Positions 32,851 through 41,900 of a DNA stretch of 64,000 nucleotides are shown here, piece by piece. Origin of the DNA: Nocardia rhamnosiphila NBRC 108938 (GTDB lineage: Bacteria > Actinomycetota > Actinomycetes > Mycobacteriales > Mycobacteriaceae); assembly GCF_000720425.1 (NCBI RefSeq), contig NZ_JOAJ01000011.1:1-64000 (forward strand), written 5' to 3'. The translations under genes and the position numbers were made by a program. How positions within the stretch are numbered: the stretch's first letter is position 1; every line of letters begins with the position of its first letter. The notes beneath the pieces are model-generated. The model saw only the letters and a program-made list of their open reading frames with translations, did not search any database and was not told the origin of the DNA.

Positions 32851-34818
32851 TCAATCGTCCTCCACTGGTACCAGCGCCCCGGTGGTGAGACCCGCGAATA
32901 CCTGGTCGGTGAGTTCTTCTGCGGCCGCGGCCGCGCGTGACGCCGCGAGACGTAACTGGAAGAACCGCCGGAACAGCAGTCCGTAGTGCTGCTGTTCGGT
33001 CGCGGAGACCACGGGTATGCGGAGCCGACTCGGGTCGAAACGCACGGTCGATGTCCGGGCGGCGGAGATACCGTCGGAACCGGACAGGAATCCGGCGAGG
33101 AACCAAGGGTCGAGGCATTCCTGATCGACCCGCAGCGTGTGCAGGTGGGGGCCCCGGATCGCGCCGGCGTCCTCGGGCCCGGCGACGCGAACAGCCCGCC
33201 CGCTACCGTGATCGCCCCGCATCGCCGGCACCAGCACATCCCCCACCTCGATACCGACTTCTTCGGCTGGTCTCGCTGAACTCATCGCACCCGACGCCGC
33301 CTTCCCGGTAACCACATCACCGGCGGTCAGCACCCTACGCCGGTCACCGCCTGCGGCCCCTTCTTCGGCAGGCGGTTGCGCACGAATCCATTGCAACTGT
33401 CCGTGTTTCGCCAGCTCGGCGACCGTGACCCGGCGCCACGACCGCCCGTCGGACTCTGTCCAGCCCGCCAGCGCGGCCCGCGCCGCGCCGAACTCTTCCC
33501 CTGCTTCACCGAGTCGCCGGACCGCGGCGTCGACCCGGCCCGCCACGCCTTCGGTGTCGATCGTTTCATGCACGTACAGCCCGGGTGCCAGATCGACGGT
33601 GTCGTCGAGAATATCGATCGAGCTCACGGCCGCAGCGGCATTCGAGACCGTCGCGGGATCCTGCCCGTTCTCGAATGCCTCCCACGCACCGAGCACCGTC
33701 TCGGTCACGGAGTCCCACGCGATGCGATCCTCGCCGGCCCTCGGAGCCCCCCGCGTCGTATCGACGAACAGCACGGTGTCGGGTGTGCGGGCACCGGGCT
33801 CGGGCCGGCGCAGGACCCAGATCTGTAACCCGACATGCCTGGGCGGCGCCGCGCCCGGTGCCAGCCCGACAACTGCCCGGAGCACACCCGCCCGCACCAG
33901 ATTGGCCCGGATCTTGCGTCCCGACGGACGCCCGGCCACCGCCGGCGGCAGCAGCACGGCAGCGGTTCCGCCCGGACGCAGGTGGGCCACGGCGTGTTGC
34001 ACCCACGCCAGCTCCGACTCCAGGCGGGGTGGCAGCCCGAACTCCCAGCGCGTGTCGAACGCGAGGGCCGAGGCACCCCAATCCCGGTCACCGTAGGGCG
34101 GATTCAGGAGCACACCATCGACGAGGAGATCGGGAAAAGCGTCGGCTGGCAGACTGTCTCCGGTACGGATATCGGGCGCCGTTCCGGTTTCCGCTTCCAC
34201 CGTCAATCGGGCCCGCTCCGCCTGCACCGGAGCGATGTCCTGACCGTAGAGTTCGTCAGCACCGAGCGCTGCCGCCGCCGACAGCAGCGTCCCGCTACCG
34301 CAGGCAGGATCGAGAACACTGCGCACACGCGGACCACAGACCAGGTGCGACATGAGAGCTGCCACCCGGCCGGGCGTCGGGTAGACACCTGTCGTGGGCT
34401 GGTCTTCCATCGCCCGTTCGGCGAGCGCATCGACCGCCGCTCGCGCCCCGTCCGTCTTGTGCACTTTCTCCAACAGGCCCACCGCGCGCTGCGAGAGCTC
34501 GGCGGGTACCGATTCGTCTGCCGCCCAACCGTTCTCGCTCCGGTGTAGCCCGCGCATCAGTTGCGTGACACTCGCGGGTGTGGCCTCGGCTCGAAGCAGC
34601 GTGCGCAGCTCCGCCATCGGCGACTCGGGCGGTGCGATGTCGTGGTCGGCCAGCCAGGCCCGCACCGCACCGAGGTCGAACAGCGGCCGAGCCTCGCTCC
34701 CGCCCACAGCCTTCGGAAAGTCGTTGTGTCGGCGCCGCCAGTTGCTGACCGTAGCGCGCGTAACACCGGCGAGCCTGGAGAGCTCTGCGGCACTGACCGT
34801 GGACGCGGGTTCGGGCAT
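32851..34818 (-). CDS. N6-adenine DNA methylase with N-terminal HTH and C-terminal specificity-like domain
   Basis: A 655-aa HsdM-like enzyme. Residues 8-45 form a helix-turn-helix (AAELSRLAGVTRATVSNWRR). The methylase core has motif I SVLDPACGSGTLLSAAAALG and motif IV VDGVLLNPPYGDRDWG, giving a complete gamma-class N6-adenine methylase. From about residue 460 a target-recognition-like region follows: RRVTVAELAKHGQLQWIRAQ, RRVLTAGDVVTGKAAS, LDPWFLAGFLSG, SRLRIPVVSATEQQHYG. It therefore combines M and S functions in one chain. It is the first gene of an operon with its degenerate paralogue and a kinase. No restriction subunit (HsdR) is present next to it. Confidence 0.8.
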   Translation of the reverse strand: MPEPASTVSAAELSRLAGVTRATVSNWRRRHNDFPKAVGGSEARPLFDLGAVRAWLADHDIAPPESPMAELRTLLRAEATPASVTQLMRGLHRSENGWAADESVPAELSQRAVGLLEKVHKTDGARAAVDALAERAMEDQPTTGVYPTPGRVAALMSHLVCGPRVRSVLDPACGSGTLLSAAAALGADELYGQDIAPVQAERARLTVEAETGTAPDIRTGDSLPADAFPDLLVDGVLLNPPYGDRDWGASALAFDTRWEFGLPPRLESELAWVQHAVAHLRPGGTAAVLLPPAVAGRPSGRKIRANLVRAGVLRAVVGLAPGAAPPRHVGLQIWVLRRPEPGARTPDTVLFVDTTRGAPRAGEDRIAWDSVTETVLGAWEAFENGQDPATVSNAAAAVSSIDILDDTVDLAPGLYVHETIDTEGVAGRVDAAVRRLGEAGEEFGAARAALAGWTESDGRSWRRVTVAELAKHGQLQWIRAQPPAEEGAAGGDRRRVLTAGDVVTGKAASGAMSSARPAEEVGIEVGDVLVPAMRGDHGSGRAVRVAGPEDAGAIRGPHLHTLRVDQECLDPWFLAGFLSGSDGISAARTSTVRFDPSRLRIPVVSATEQQHYGLLFRRFFQLRLAASRAAAAAEELTDQVFAGLTTGALVPVEDD

Positions 34819-34976
34819 ACCACTCCTCTCCGTTCCCCTGCACTCACCTTGCCCAATCCGTGAGCAAAAATCAACAATCGAAAACGTGTTGACATTGTTT
34901 TCACGCTATTCGTATGGTTGCTTCACTCAACGCTCCGCTTCGGCGGCGGCTCCCTCCACACCATTCGGAGAAATAC

Positions 34977-35348
34977 ATGCTCAACGCCACCCGTGCCCGC
35001 GCTGCCGTCCTCGCCCTCGGCACCGCGGCGGCCCTGTCCGTCGCCGCCCCCACCGCGTCGGCCGCCCCCGCCACCGGTTCCGCCGGCGGCTCATCCGCCC
35101 CCGGCTGCGGACCGCGCTCGGGCGCCGACCATCTCTTCCTGCAGGAGTCCTACTTCGACGAAGAGACCTGTGAAGTACAGGACGCCGCCATTCAGCTCGC
35201 ACTGGCCGATTGCCACTGGCTCGATGTGAACGGCGGGTCCGCGCGCAACCGGATCGCCCTGGCGGAAAGTCACGAGGACACCGTCGACTACCCGTACATC
35301 TTCGTGCACGCGGCCATCACCGCCTATTGCCCGCACCACGACTCCTGA
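34977..35348 (+). CDS. Secreted DUF732-like protein
   Basis: A 123-aa exported protein. The signal peptide runs RAAVLALGTAAALSVAAPTA with cleavage near ASAAP. The mature part has four cysteines (SSAPGCGPRSGADHLF, FDEETCEVQDAAI, ADCHWLDVNG, ending ITAYCPHHDS). The terminal 'YCP' and spacing resemble mycobacterial DUF732 exported proteins. ATG 34977 follows GGAG. It stands between two defence units on opposite strands and is probably unrelated to them. The function of DUF732 is unknown. Confidence 0.65.
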   Translation: MLNATRARAAVLALGTAAALSVAAPTASAAPATGSAGGSSAPGCGPRSGADHLFLQESYFDEETCEVQDAAIQLALADCHWLDVNGGSARNRIALAESHEDTVDYPYIFVHAAITAYCPHHDS

Positions 35349-35415
35349 GCGACCGGAAGTCATGGGAAACAAGCCCGCCATTCGGACTTCTGTCTGCACA
35401 CGACGGTGGACGGCC

Positions 35416-36010
35416 GTGAACAAATCCGCCTACCGGCACGAGCGCGACGCGCTGGAACGCATCCGTGCCGCCATCCCGGACACCGACCCGTGGCGGGCAT
35501 GGACCAACTTCTCCTTCGCGACGGCGACGGGCCGGCTGTTCGAGGTCGACCTGCTCATCACGGCCCCGGGCGGACTGCACCTGGTGGAATTGAAATCCTG
35601 GCGCGGCCGTCTCACAGCGACCGAGTCCGGTTGGGTGCAGACCAACGAATCGAACGAACAGATCGCACACGGCCGCCCCGCTGCAGCCGGCCTTGCACAA
35701 AAGCACGGCACTCACCCGGCTTTTGGCCGCGGTCGGCAAGCACGTGGCGGTGCGGCCGATCCTGTGCCTGAGCAACGATCGGCTCGAGGTCGAACTGCCG
35801 GGCAGCGATCTCCGGCACACGCTGTCGGTCGGTTCGCTGGTGAAGCGGCTGTCCCGCCCGACGCACATCGCGTGTCACCGCATGACCCGGCACCGCGTCG
35901 ACGGTATCGAGCGCGCACTGGCCTCAGTGGGAATCGCGCCGCCCGGACAGCAGCTACCGACCGAATGGCCTGGCGGCGAACCGGTCCCCGGATTCGAGGG
36001 AATCACGTAG
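35416..36010 (+). pseudogene. NERD-domain relic, PglW-like N-terminus
   Basis: Residues from about GTG 35416 match the NERD nuclease-related domain at the start of PglW-type kinases: AYRHERDALERIRAAIPDTD, then RLFEVDLLITAPGGLHLVEL and KSWRGRLT. After about 35660 the homology continues in another frame (LQPALHKSTALTRLLAAVGK, VRPILCLSNDRLEVELPGSD) to a stop at 36010. PglW is normally over 1,000 aa with a kinase domain; everything after the NERD domain is missing. It is therefore frameshifted and truncated. It lies 70 bp before the DrmD-like helicase, hinting that a BREX-2/Pgl-like gene was once part of this locus. Confidence 0.6.
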
Positions 36011-36080
36011 AAACAAATAAGGTCCCGCAAGCGGTACTAAGTTGATTCGTTCGGCCGTCCACAAACCAGGAGCACCTTCG

Positions 36081-38966
36081 ATGACCCTCGTGCACCCGCG
36101 TGACGATCTCAGCGTTGCCCCCGGCTCGATCGTCGTGGTCCGCGACGAGGAATGGCTGGTGACCTCCGCCGAGCAAGGCTCCGATGGCTGGCTGCTGCGA
36201 GTGCGCGGCCTGTCGGAACTGGTCGCGGATACCACCGCGACCTTCTACGCCGCCCTCGACAAGATCGAAGTCCTGAACCCGGCCGATGCCGAGGTCGTCC
36301 CCGACGGTTCCTCCGGCTACCGCGACTCCCGACTCTGGCTCGAAGCGCTGCTCCGCAAAACCCCTTTCCCCTACGGCGACCAAACGCTCACCGTCTCCAC
36401 CCGCATGCTCGCCGATTCCCTCGGCTACCAGCGCGCCGCGGTCGCCAAGGCCCTCGACCCCCGCCTCATCCGCCCGCGGATCCTTCTGGCCGACGCGGTA
36501 GGTCTGGGCAAGACCCTCGAAATCGGCATGATCCTGTCCGAGCTCGTGCAGCGCGGTCGCGGCGAACGCATCCTCATCGTCACGCCCCGCCATGTCCTCG
36601 AGCAGATGCAGCACGAATTGTGGTGTCGTTTCGCCCTGCCGTTCGTGCGACTCGATTCCGCCGGCATCCAGAAGGTGCGCCAGAAGCTCCCCGCCACCCG
36701 CAACCCCTTCACCTACTACAAGCGCGCGATCATCTCGATCGACACCCTCAAAAGCCCCCGCTACAAAGCGCATCTGGAACGCCAGCACTGGGACGCGGTC
36801 GTCATCGACGAATCCCACAACCTCACTAACGTCGGCACCCAGAACAACGAACTCGCCCGCGTCCTGGCCCCGAACACCGAGGCCCTGATCCTCGCCTCGG
36901 CGACCCCGCACAACGGCCGCGAGGATTCCTTCGCCGAACTCCTCCGCCTCCTGGACCCGACCGCCGTCGCCGCCGACGGCTCGTTCAGCAAGGACGACGT
37001 CTCCACCCTGCTGATCCGCCGCCACCGCCATCACGACGAAGTCGCCGCCGAGGTGGGCAGCGATTGGGCCGAACGCGCCGACCCCGTGCACAGCCTGGTC
37101 CAGCCCTCACCCGCCGAGGACGCGGTCGCCCGCGAACTCACCCGGGTCTGGCTGCACCCGAGTACCGGCACCTCCCCGTACTCCGGCGAAGCCAAATCCC
37201 TGTTCCCCTGGACCTTGGCGAAGGCGTTCCTCTCCTCCCCCGCCGCGCTCCGCGAATCCATCGACCAACGCCGCCGCAAACTGCAGGAAAAAGGCGGCCC
37301 GCACACCCCCGAGCAGCGCACCGAACTCACCGCCCTCGACACCCTCGCCGACCTCAACGACAAGGCTTTCACCGAATCGGCCGGTAAACAGGCCGCACTC
37401 GTGCAACGCCTGCGGGCGATCGGCGTCGGCCCGAAGTCCGATATGCGCGCCGTGGTCTTCGCCGAGCGCATCGCCACCCTGAAGTGGCTCACCGAATCCC
37501 TCCCCGACGCCCTAGGCCTGAAACCGGAGAACATCGCCATGCTGCACGGCGGCCTCTCCGATATCGAACAGCAGCAGATCGTCGACAGCTTCAAACTCGA
37601 AACCTCCCCCCTCCGCGTCCTCGTCACCGGCGATGTCGCCTCCGAGGGCGTGAACCTGCACGCCCAATGCCACCACCTCATCCACTACGACATCCCCTGG
37701 TCCCTGATCCGCATCGAGCAGCGCAACGGCCGTATCGACCGCTACGGCCAGCGCCGCCCACCCGTGATCTCCTCGCTGATCCTGGAACCGTCCGATCCCG
37801 AATTCTCCGGCGACCTCCGCGTCCTGTCCCGCCTGCTGGAGAAGGAGAACCAGGCCCACACCACCCTCGGCGATGTCGCCTCCCTGATGGGCAAACACAG
37901 TGTCGGCGAGGAGGAGTCCGCGATCCGCGACGTCCTGGCCCGCAAAACCACCCTCGACGATCAGGTCCGCAGCATCGACGACGTACTCGACGGCGACGAT
38001 ATCGACGCCTTCTTCGCCCAGATGGACCTCGAAGCCGACGAGGCACCCGAACTACCCGAGCAGCCCCGCCAGAGCCTGTATCCCGACGACATCTCCTTCC
38101 TCGACGAAGCCCTGCGCGCCGCCTTCAACGACGTCCCCCACGCCGCACCCGATAAAGGCGGCGTCGGCTGGACCGTCCACCGCGACCACGGCATCGCCGA
38201 ACTCGTCCCCCCGAAAGACCTGCGCCAGCGCCTGATCCAGCTCCCGCAGAACTACCTCCAGCACGGCCGCGTCCTCGAACGCCTCAAGCTCGCCACCTCC
38301 ACCCAGGTCGGCGACGCCCAACTCCGCACCGCCAAACAGGGCAAGGGCATCGACAACACCACCTGGCCCGAAGCCCACTTCCTCGGCCCCCTGCACCCCG
38401 TCCTCGACTGGGCCGGCGACCGCGCCCTCAGCGCCCTAGGCCGCAACCAGATCTTCGCCATCCGCGGCACCCTCGACGCCCCCACCGTCCTGCTCATGGG
38501 CACCCTCATGAACCGCCGCGGCCAGCTCGTCTCCCGCGTCTTCTCCACCGTCGTCTTCCCGAATCCGACCAGCCCATCCTTCGCCCTGGTCAACACCCAC
38601 TTCGATCTCGACTTCCTGCTCACCGACACCGGCCTGCGCCCCGGCACCGCCAACCCCGGCGCCCTCGGAGACCCCCAGCGGTTACGCGAGCTGATCCCGA
38701 TCGCCGTCGAGAAGGCCGGCGAGTCGATGAAACTCGTCCTCGACCAGCAGGAAGCCACCGCCACCGAACGCCTCGCCGCCTGGCGCCGCCGCGCCGACCG
38801 CTGGTATTCCGCCGCCGAACAACTCGAACTGTTCGGCAGCCAGAAAAGCAAGGTCGACAAACTGTCCCGCCGGATCGCCGAGGAGCAGCGCCTCGCCGAA
38901 TCCCTCGCCCCCACCCAGCAACTGGTGCGCCCCCTGCTGGTGATCGTCCCCGAACAGGAGCAGTAA
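36081..38966 (+). CDS. SNF2-like helicase, DrmD-like
   Basis: A 961-aa superfamily-2 helicase. ATG 36081 follows AGGAG. The Walker A is LLADAVGLGKTLEIGMIL (about residue 135), the DExH box is DAVVIDESHNL, motif III is ALILASATPHNG, and the C-terminal motifs are VLVTGDVASEGVNLHAQ and SLIRIEQRNGRIDRYGQ. All motifs are intact, so ATPase activity is expected. The N-terminal PGSIVVVRDEEWLV and the long C-terminal extension match the DISARM class 1 SNF2-like helicase DrmD. The methylase follows after 2 bp. In DISARM, DrmD works with DrmMI and the DrmAB core; no drmA, drmB or drmC is found in the window. The Drm name is by architecture, not by a search. Confidence 0.7.
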   Translation: MTLVHPRDDLSVAPGSIVVVRDEEWLVTSAEQGSDGWLLRVRGLSELVADTTATFYAALDKIEVLNPADAEVVPDGSSGYRDSRLWLEALLRKTPFPYGDQTLTVSTRMLADSLGYQRAAVAKALDPRLIRPRILLADAVGLGKTLEIGMILSELVQRGRGERILIVTPRHVLEQMQHELWCRFALPFVRLDSAGIQKVRQKLPATRNPFTYYKRAIISIDTLKSPRYKAHLERQHWDAVVIDESHNLTNVGTQNNELARVLAPNTEALILASATPHNGREDSFAELLRLLDPTAVAADGSFSKDDVSTLLIRRHRHHDEVAAEVGSDWAERADPVHSLVQPSPAEDAVARELTRVWLHPSTGTSPYSGEAKSLFPWTLAKAFLSSPAALRESIDQRRRKLQEKGGPHTPEQRTELTALDTLADLNDKAFTESAGKQAALVQRLRAIGVGPKSDMRAVVFAERIATLKWLTESLPDALGLKPENIAMLHGGLSDIEQQQIVDSFKLETSPLRVLVTGDVASEGVNLHAQCHHLIHYDIPWSLIRIEQRNGRIDRYGQRRPPVISSLILEPSDPEFSGDLRVLSRLLEKENQAHTTLGDVASLMGKHSVGEEESAIRDVLARKTTLDDQVRSIDDVLDGDDIDAFFAQMDLEADEAPELPEQPRQSLYPDDISFLDEALRAAFNDVPHAAPDKGGVGWTVHRDHGIAELVPPKDLRQRLIQLPQNYLQHGRVLERLKLATSTQVGDAQLRTAKQGKGIDNTTWPEAHFLGPLHPVLDWAGDRALSALGRNQIFAIRGTLDAPTVLLMGTLMNRRGQLVSRVFSTVVFPNPTSPSFALVNTHFDLDFLLTDTGLRPGTANPGALGDPQRLRELIPIAVEKAGESMKLVLDQQEATATERLAAWRRRADRWYSAAEQLELFGSQKSKVDKLSRRIAEEQRLAESLAPTQQLVRPLLVIVPEQEQ

Positions 38967-38968
38967 CC

Positions 38969-41900
38969 GTGGCTTCCTTCGATTCCATCGTCGTCGGCGA
39001 GGACTGGATCAGCGAACACTACTTCACCACCGATTCGGTGAAGGAGTCGTTCCACGGCAAGGTCATGGAACTTCGCAAAGGCTGGGACGCCGAAGCCAAG
39101 GAGGGCCGCGACACCGTCCGCAGCCGCTTCCTCACCGCCGCCCGCGACCTGCAAACCGCCCTCGCCGCCCTCACCGAAAACCCCGACGCCGCCCCCAAAG
39201 CCCACGCCCACCTGCGCACCGTCTTCGGCTACCCCGGCGAACTCACCGATTTCACCACCGAACGCGCCGGCTCCGACCTCCTCATCCCCGCCGCCCAACT
39301 CGCCGGCACCCCCGACATCCTGTTCCTCCAAGCCAACCCGGCCGCCACCCTCGAAGACCTCCTCGCCCCCGACACCGGCCACCTCATCACCCCCGCCACC
39401 GGAGACGGCAAACCCATCGAATCCCTGTCGAAAGCCGTCTCCGCCGCCTTCCGCTCCGACACCCCACCCGCCTTCATCGTCGTCCAAGCCGGCCAATGGC
39501 ACCTGCTCGCCGAAATGGAACGCTGGGCCGAGGGGCGTTACCTCGCCGTCGACCTCCTCGTGGTCGCCGAACGCAAACACGAAGCCCGCGGCGGGGAGGT
39601 CGACCGGACGGCCGCGATCTTCGGCGTGCAATCACTGAAACCGGACGCCGACGGGAATATCTGGTGGACCGGGGTGCTGGAAGACTCGGTCAAGCACACG
39701 GTCGGGGTGTCCAAGGACCTCCGCGAAGGTATCCGGCTCTCCATCGAAATCATCGCCAACGAGGTGGTCCGGCGGCGCCGCGAAAAGGGCGAGTCGATGG
39801 ACGGTGTCGACGCGAACGAACTCGCCAAACACTCGCTGCGGTTCCTGTATCGGATCCTGTTCCTGCTGTATGCGGAAGCGTCCCCGGAAATGCAGGTGCT
39901 GCCCACGGGCGCTGCCGAGTACGAGGAGGGTTATGGTCTCGACCGGCTCCGCGAACTCACCCTCACCGAACTGGTTTCCCACCGGGCCCGCACCGGGACG
40001 CACCTGTACGAATCGCTGAAGAAACTCTTCGACCTGGTCGACCAGGGACGTACGCCTGCGGTCCGCGAGAACATCACCGACGACCCCGCACCCGGCCTCC
40101 AGTTCAACCCCCTCCGGGCGGACCTGTTCTCGCCGAAGGCCACCGCACTCATCGACGAGGTAGGGCTCGGCAACGAGGCGACCCAGCAGGTGCTCGCTCA
40201 CCTCCTGCTCACCAAGGAGAGCAAGTCCCGCAAGGGCGCAGACCGGGGGTTCATCAGCTACGCCGAACTCGGCATCAACCAGCTCGGCGCGGTCTACGAG
40301 GGCCTGATGTCCTACACCGGGTTCTTCGCCGAAGAAGACCTGTACGAGGTCGCCAAGAACGGCGACCCGGAAAAGGGTTCCTGGGTGGTGCCGGTGGACC
40401 GCGCCGACCACCTCTCCGAATCCGATTTCGTCCGCGCCGAAGACCCCACCACCCACGAACTGAAACCGGTCGTCCACCGCAAAGGCACCTTCGTCTTCCG
40501 CCTCGCCGGCCGCGAACGCCAGCAGTCGGCGTCGTACTACACCCCCGAGGTGCTCACCAAGTTCGTCGTCTCGCAAGCACTAGAAGAACTACTCGACCAG
40601 AACGGCACCCGCACCACTCCCGAAGAAATCCTCCAACTCACTATCTGCGAGCCCGCCCTCGGCTCAGGCGCATTCGCCATCGAAGCCGTCCGACAGCTCG
40701 CCGCCGAATACTTGACCCGCAAGCAGCACGACCTCGACAAACGAATCGAACCCGACCGCTACCCGGTGGAACTGCAAAAGGTGAAGGCACATATCGCCCT
40801 ACACCAGGTGTACGGGGTGGACCTGAACGCCACCGCCGTCGAACTCGCCGAAATCTCCCTCTGGCTCGACACCATGGTCGCCGGCCTCCAAGCTCCCTGG
40901 TTCGGCTTGCACCTGCGCCGCGGCAACTCCCTCATCGGCGCCCGGCGGGCGGTCTACCAGCCGACCCATCTCGCGAAAAAAGCATGGCTGAAAACGGTCC
41001 CCGCGGACATCCCGCTGGGACAGGAGGTCGGCGCCGGCATCCACCACTTCCTCCTTCCCGCCGACGGCTGGGGCGCGGTGGTGGACACCGCCGAAGCCAA
41101 AACCTACGCTCCGGAGAAACGGGAAGAACTCCGGCTGTGGCGCAATGATATTCGCAAGACGCCGTCGAAGGAGATCGCTCGTCGGCTGATGGCTCTTGCG
41201 CAGCGGGTGGAAACACTGTGGGAGCTGACACTGCGGCGGCTCACCATCGCCGAGGAATCCATCCGCCGCGACCTGCACCTGTGGGGCGGAGAACCCGTCG
41301 AACCCGGCCCCGGGGTCAAACGAGAACAGATCGAAGCGATCCTGAACGACGAGAATGGAGCCTATCGCCGACTGCGCCGGGTAATGGACGCCTGGTGCGC
41401 GCTCTGGTCCTGGCCGGTGACCACTGATGTAGCCGCACCGGACTGGAACCAGTGGGTCGGCGGGCTCGAAGCAGTGCTCGGCATCGCGCCGAAAGCCGGA
41501 AAATTCGAGAAGTATGGGCAGACCAGCATCGCAGGAGATTTGAGTTGGTACGAACTGGATTCCGCGGAGGACACCGACCAGACGTTCGCACAAGCGAAAC
41601 CTATCGACGCAGCCGTCCGTGACTTTCCGTGGCTGGGCGTGGCAGCTGATATCGCTCAAGCACAAGGGTTTCACCATTGGGAACTAGACTTCGCTGTGGT
41701 GTTCGCGCGCGGTGGCTTCGACCTACAAGTCGGTAACCCACCATGGGTTCGTCCGGACTGGGACGAGGCCGCGGTACTTGCTGACTTTGATCCATGGTGG
41801 CAGCTGTCCCATAAGCCAGCCGACGCAATTAAACGTGAAAAGATGGCGGAAGCACTCAATCAGCCGAACACACGGAACGCCTTCTTGAAGGAACGCGCGA

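Noticed and set aside
32851..34818. Complete type I restriction-modification system
   Set aside because: No HsdR subunit nearby, and the specificity function appears fused to the methylase and its dead paralogue.
36003..39631. Long minus-strand frames antisense to the helicase and methylase
   Set aside because: They are mirror frames caused by the high third-position GC of the true genes; no ribosome sites or domains.
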